This document shows positions 59,421-64,000 of a stretch of DNA of 64,000 nt, in pieces. Numbering within the stretch: position 1 is the first letter of the stretch; every line of letters begins with the position of its first letter. A program made the translations under genes and the position numbers. The stretch covers positions 2,666,001 to 2,730,000 of the forward strand of contig CM042986.1 in the NCBI GenBank assembly GCA_023678885.1. The letters are read 5' to 3'. The notes under the pieces are model-generated. The model did no database searches. It was not told the origin of the DNA and saw only the letters and a program-made list of their open reading frames with translations. The stretch comes from Pogostemon cablin (lineage: Eukaryota > Streptophyta > Magnoliopsida > Lamiales > Lamiaceae).

Positions 59421-59889
59421 TCCTTTTCTCATCTATCTGAATTGTTAAATACTCACTCCTTGATAACTACATGGATCTCCTATATATACTATTACTGGAA
59501 ATGAATCCAAAAATATGAAAGTTTGATTTCAATACTATTAGTTTAAACACAATTTGTATATCTGCCATCCCTTGTGTGTTATGGAGTGTGGTATAGATTG
59601 CTTCTGTTCTGTGGGAACTGCATGTTTTTGTTACGTGTTTATGTAGATTGTGGTTGATAGTGATGCCTACAATGAGATTAGCACAAAAATGCCACATGTT
59701 AGTTATTTAAAACCATTGATTATGATTATGATCCAAGACAATTCAATCTATTCTGGCAAAGTTTTTACCATATATATTTATTTTTCCTTGAAAATTGATG
59801 AATATTTCCATTGAAACATTACCTAACTAATGGAGTGAAACTTGATGCTAGCTCTTCACCACGATCACATTTAATGAGCTTACTTCTAG
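59421..59889. other. Intergenic, DUF599 3' flank
   Basis: Holds the DUF599 3' UTR and AT-rich sequence leading into the VDAC relic. Nothing else recognised. Confidence 0.5.
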
Positions 59890-60175
59890 GTTGAAGGCAA
59901 GCAAAAGCTTCAAATTCACTGATCAAAGATCTGGAAAGGTGAGCCATTCTATACTCTCAAAAGTATACTACGTTTAAACTCTTCTACATTAATTGTCCCT
60001 TCAAATTCAATACTTGCATAACTATATCGAGATAAGCTCAAGCATTGGCTTGCCACCTAATCCCAACGGGAATTTCTCAGATGCTCTTGCCAAAGAAAAA
60101 TTTGTCTTGGGAGGTGATCTGTCCTTTGATCCATTGACCACTGTAAAGGCAAGGTCATCAATTTTGACTGGGTGA
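59890..60175 (+). pseudogene. VDAC (mitochondrial porin) gene fragment
   Basis: Two short blocks. 59890-59938 encodes LKASKSFKFTDQRSGK and ends at a GT donor. About 59993-60175 encodes QIQYLHNYIEISSSIGLPP, then LGGDLSFDPLTT and VKAR. The order and spacing match the middle of plant VDAC proteins (DQRSGK, QYLH, then the next strands), where an intron follows GK. The beginning and the last third of the barrel are absent, the second block has no clear acceptor, and a stop follows VKARSSILTG. An intron is kept, so it came from a DNA duplication rather than from a reverse-transcribed mRNA. Confidence 0.75.
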
Positions 60176-61193
60176 GTGATCTGATCCAGCATGGGTAACG
60201 TCCTTTAGTCATCCATCATCATGCCAAGTTTGTGTTGGTTTCGGCTCTCAAACCGTGTATTGTTTCTTGAACCTTTGCTTGGATTCTTTTTCATCATTTA
60301 TAATTTGACTTTAGTTTAGTGCAAGATTTTTGTGGGTATGTTCAAGTGTGAGAGACATTTATTAGACGTGCAAGTGTTACGTGAAATCCACCTCATTTCA
60401 TGAGGTGCGTAAAAACCTAGTATTTAACAAATATGGGGTTATACGAGTTAAAATGCATTAGTTAATGTGAGAAGATAAGTAAGAAAAAGAGAAAAAATTA
60501 TTAATTGAGCAAGTAAGAGACACTTCTGAAAATTCTTGGATTAATGATAATATAATTTGTAAGTGTATATAATAATAATATTTTTGGGAAAATTTGTGTG
60601 ATATCATTTTACGTTTTAATATTTACTTATTATTTTCAATTAAAAGTTTTATCATTTTTCATTTATAATATAAATTATTCATAAAATATTTTATAATACC
60701 AGTTTTTACTTTTATTAATTGAATATTATTTTTTATTTAAAAATTATATATCACTTTTTATCTTTTTCAAGAAAGTTAAAGAAAGTCTCCCATTAGGCAT
60801 TGCCTAATTTTTAAAACTCATTTAAAATAGATGCGGATTTTTAAATCTAAAACGATCATCAAAACTAAAGGAATCATTGCCACGACTACAGTTTATATTC
60901 TTCTTTTCAAAGGAAAGAATAGGGGAATAATGCTTGGCAGATCCCAATTTATTTTATTAAATGGGTATTTGGTAGTCATACAATTTGTTGTCTCTAACCT
61001 TAAGCTAGGAATGGTACTACAACACCAGTGTCCACAATAAATTTTCTAGTTAGAGTTTTTAATATTCTTTTAATATATTTAAATGAGTTGACTTTGAAAG
61101 TGTGATTCGTTATTTTATTTTAGACTTTAGGGCTTAGTTTATATTATGATATCTCTCTCATCAATCTTTTATATGTATAGTTTCTTACATTAT
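60176..61193. other. AT-rich intergenic, possible old repeat
   Basis: From about 60580 to 60790 it contains ttatcattttt and ataaattattcataaaat phrases shared with 35000-35190 and 49660-49770, so these are probably copies of one old repeat family. No gene seen. The minus strand was read for missing WRKY exons and none was found. Confidence 0.5.
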
Positions 61194-61277
61194 TACTTCC
61201 TCCCCGAAATTTTTTTGCACACTTCCTTTCTTTGTAAATTACAAAGGAAGCGTGAAAAATTTTTGGGACGGGAAGTA
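61194..61277. mobile_element. 84-bp perfect-hairpin MITE
   Basis: TACTTCCTCCCCGAAATTTT pairs with AAAATTTTTGGGACGGGAAGTA, and gcacacttccttt with aaaggaagcgtg, around a ctttgtaaattacaaag loop. The whole element folds into one hairpin. Confidence 0.75.
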
Positions 61278-61479
61278 TTTTTTTTATGAATTTGGTCAAT
61301 CGATTAAATCAATCTCAAATGAATTTGAACCAACAATTTGATATTTTTGTAGTGATTAATTTATCTTGTTCAGATAGATTTGAATTGTGCAGTTTATCAA
61401 ATATAAAAATGTATTCTATATTTTCGTGACATTAATCGCATGCAGAGTAATTTAAATACGAAAAAAAAAAAAAACGTAC

Positions 61480-61911
61480 TTCCTCTTGTAGCAACCTCGT
61501 CGGTCTTTAGGCCGCGGCGTCTTGCAATTGTCGCCGGAATCTTCGGCCTTGAGTGCCGGCGAGTTGAGAACCGCCGGAACTTGAGAGACCTCATCGGAAT
61601 CAGCTCCGTCGAGGGCTGCGGAGGCGGCGTCAAGTATGGAAATTGAGTGAGTGAAAGAGTGGAGGATTTTGCCAACGACGGACCTGAGAGACCTCATCGG
61701 AATCAGCACCGTCGAGGGCTGCGGAGGCGGCGTCAAGTATGGAAATTGAGTGAGTGAAAGTGTGGAGGATTTTGCCAACGAGGTCCTGAGCGGAAGGAGC
61801 GTCGTCGAGACGGAGCATGAGGCAGAGCTGATCGGCAAATTCGCGGCCACGAGAGAGCTCTCCGATGACCCATTTCCGGCCAGCAAGTAGGGTGGTGGAA
61901 GAAGAGGCCAT
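61480..61911 (-). pseudogene. Group III WRKY gene, first exon only, with frame-breaking duplication
   Basis: From ATG 61911 the frame reads WVIGELSRGREFADQLC, then SAQDLVGKILHTFTHSISIL, the N-terminal pattern of group III WRKY factors. A 103-bp stretch is present twice (start points 61583 and 61686), so after the first copy the frame is lost. The second copy resumes, in another frame, with DSEDSGDNCKTPRPKDRRGCYKRK-like sequence (the motif at about 61490-61530) that leads into a WRKY domain in normal genes, and ends at a GTACG donor. No WRKYGQK or zinc-finger exon follows in the next kilobase. It is a truncated relic. Confidence 0.8.
61583..61788. repeat. 103-bp tandem duplication in the WRKY relic
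   Basis: gagagacctcatcggaatca starts at 61583 and again at 61686. Copies are nearly identical over the stretch that ends gattttgccaacga. Confidence 0.92.
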
Positions 61912-62815
61912 GAGTATGAGTACGAGTGATTTTGGGAGTTGGGTAAGAAGTGTTACAAGTAGTGTTACTAGGTAGGGTGCACCTCAAATGTTGAGGTGCT
62001 ACCCGGACTATTTAGTTTTGCGAATTAGTATATGATACAACAATTATGTCATAGTGAAGGGTTCTTGTAATTAAACCGACGCACAAAAAAACATCCAAAA
62101 TTCGTGTATCAAGTAGTCCTGTTTGATGTTTTGTTGGTGCTTATGTTGTTTCTATTGTTCAAGTGGAAATTCTTTTATCAATTGTTGAACCACTTTCTTG
62201 TTTGTTTGATTCTTGACCTGTTGATTCTAAAACTTGAAATGTTTGGGGTGTATAAACTGGCTATAGGCATTTCACGACGGTGTGGCTTCTTCTTATCACA
62301 TTGGATGGAATGAATTATAGAGAACATGATTGGTAGTTTCATTGGACAACATACACAAGCACATAAATAACATGGTGCACAGTAAGAAAACAAATGTCTC
62401 ATCAATTTATTGGTAATCCTGGATATGAAAACATTTGATTAAATTATATTTCACGTGGAGTGTGATGCAATAGAGAATGCAGCTAGTGACAAAGGGGAGA
62501 CAATTTAAATGCCTCAAGCTAACATACATTTTCAGTGGTGTTACAGTTATACAGCCCCTCAAAATACTGAAGAATCCGAAAACACGGTAGAAGAACTCAC
62601 TATGGACAATCAAAATGGTCTCCCATCATTCACATAACTGCATAATATCATTTCTTGAGATGTTGGGTTTGCTAATTGCTATAAGAAACGAAGAAAATCA
62701 ATAACTGTCACTAAATGCTGCAATGTAATACAATTTCATCTATTATTCACACTAAGTATGTGACTTTAACTCCATCATACATCATTAATTAATTGTACAG
62801 AAAGAGACAAGAATA
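61912..62815. other. Intergenic, nothing recognised
   Basis: Upstream flank of the WRKY relic and AT-rich sequence. Short frames here look random. Confidence 0.5.
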
Positions 62816-62819
62816 TCAC

Positions 62820-64000
62820 CTGAGGCAAGATCTACATCTCACAGCTATCAATGACGACAAAAAGTAATTATAAACAGTTAAAATAATCTATTGAAAATTT
62901 AACCAATAAACGGGGAAAATGAAAATGAAAGAAGCTTACCATCAGTCTTAGTATTCCCAGAATTAGAGTTTCAGAATTTGAGAATTGGCTTTGAATAGAA
63001 GCCGTTCGTTGTGGGGACACATCTTCTGAATGAATTCAGACAATTTCATCATACGGATTATATCAAAATACATTATTTATTTATTTTGTTAAGAAAGGAA
63101 GAAGTTCCAAAAATATTATCACTTATAAACAACAATTGCTTTACAAATTAAAAGATCATAAATGAAAAAAAAAGAAGAGAGATTAGGATGGCGACCATTA
63201 TTGCTTCCAAGATTTGGAACAACAACCTTAGCAGCGCTTGCCCATCAAACATTGAATAAAAAGATATAGAAAAAGAGCAAGACAAAATCTAAGTCCATAT
63301 GAGATACGATTGTCAACCAAGTCAAATGTAGGTAATGCAACAGACAAGAATGAATGTCCAAGGAACTTAAAAAAAGCAATAGAACTTATTCACTTACAGT
63401 GTTGTCTTTATCCTCTTGAAGCGATCGCCTGTGTGTCTTTCTAAAAGCTTCCAATTGCAAAGGCTGAAACTGTAAGAGGTTCTAAATAAACACAAATTTG
63501 GCATTAAGATTTAAAATAGTAACAACATATATTTAATAACAGGTAAATTCTTGAAATCGTAAGTCACCATATATTATTCTTAAAAAGTTTTGAACTTGCT
63601 AATTTAGATCAACACTGGAAATAGAAACCGTATTATTTCTAGTGTTAAAAATATGACAGAGGCCATCAAACCAAAAAGTGAGCATCTAGAATTATATTTA
63701 AATTTAATGAAGTAATAACGAATCAAAAACTTCAAGCACGTTCCAAACAGACAAGGTGCAAGTTTAGTCTTTTAAACTATATGATTTCAGTTCATGATGC
63801 TACGAAAGAGGACAAAACTTGACTACACCAGAACCCAAGATGTGATCAAGGCTCGAAATCCATAATCAATCAAAATAAAGTACAAACATATTATAACATC
63901 GTTAAACAAAAATCTATAACCATTGACATTTAAAGGAACTCAATAATTGTATACCTTCGTAAGCATTCCTATTCAGCTTTTTCACAGTACTTCTTAGCTG
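62820..64000 (-). other. Possible exons of an unrecognised minus-strand gene
   Basis: Four stretches with splice-like borders read on the minus strand: 63955 to the edge (QLRSTVKKLNRNAYE, donor GTATAC), about 63402-63467 (AFRKTHRRSLQEDKDNT in one frame, donor GTAAGTG), about 62940-63030 (EDVSPQRTASIQSQFSN, donor GTAAGC) and about 62820-62848 (AVRCRSCLR, donor GTGATA). The last two join in phase. The first two do not join directly, so an exon may be missing or one call is wrong. I do not recognise the family. Confidence 0.25.

Overview
The window is plant nuclear DNA. It has spliced genes with GT-AG introns, organelle-targeted PPR and FAX proteins, an LRR receptor-like kinase, a vacuolar sorting receptor, LTR retrotransposons and many short inverted-repeat elements whose ends start TACTCCCTCCGTCC. 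Gene content fits a dicot. An asterid is only a guess, and nothing here fixes the species.

Layout, left to right. (1) 1-2350: a decayed Ty1/copia element on the minus strand, cut by the window edge, sitting in an intron of a plastid-type elongation factor P gene whose last four exons follow (2676-3941, +). (2) A P-class PPR gene (4308-5840, -), a small conserved gene of unknown function (6887-7243, -) and a gene-poor stretch. (3) A type I membrane protein (9531-12128, +) converging on an Integrator subunit 9 homologue (12265-16535, -) that carries an in-frame stop and a splice-frame conflict. (4) A PXC2/IRK-type LRR receptor kinase with degenerate catalytic motifs (18426-21414, -). (5) 22637-32629: a nested insertion. 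A non-autonomous LTR element has an intact Ty3/gypsy element (25371-32286) inside one of its LTRs. (6) A repeat-rich spacer, then FAX3 (36692-40922, +) with a 1.4-kb LTR element in intron 1, converging on a vacuolar sorting receptor (42126-46189, -). (7) Another repeat-rich spacer with two Mutator-like foldback elements and nested Stowaway-like MITEs. It is followed by POLYCHOME/GIG1 (50561-52386, +), a DYW-class PPR gene (55531-57814, +) and a DUF599 gene that seems to have lost its ATG (58647-59420, +). (8) Two gene relics: a VDAC fragment (59890-60175, +) and the first exon of a group III WRKY gene with a 103-bp tandem duplication (61480-61911, -). The last 2 kb may hold exons of an unrecognised minus-strand gene.

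The genes belong to unrelated housekeeping pathways: plastid translation, organelle RNA processing, snRNA 3' end formation, plastid fatty acid export, vacuolar sorting and APC/C control. There is no operon or obvious cluster. The most informative features are structural: datable nested insertions with target-site duplications, elements inside introns, and several genes caught in decay. I found no convincing new multi-gene system.
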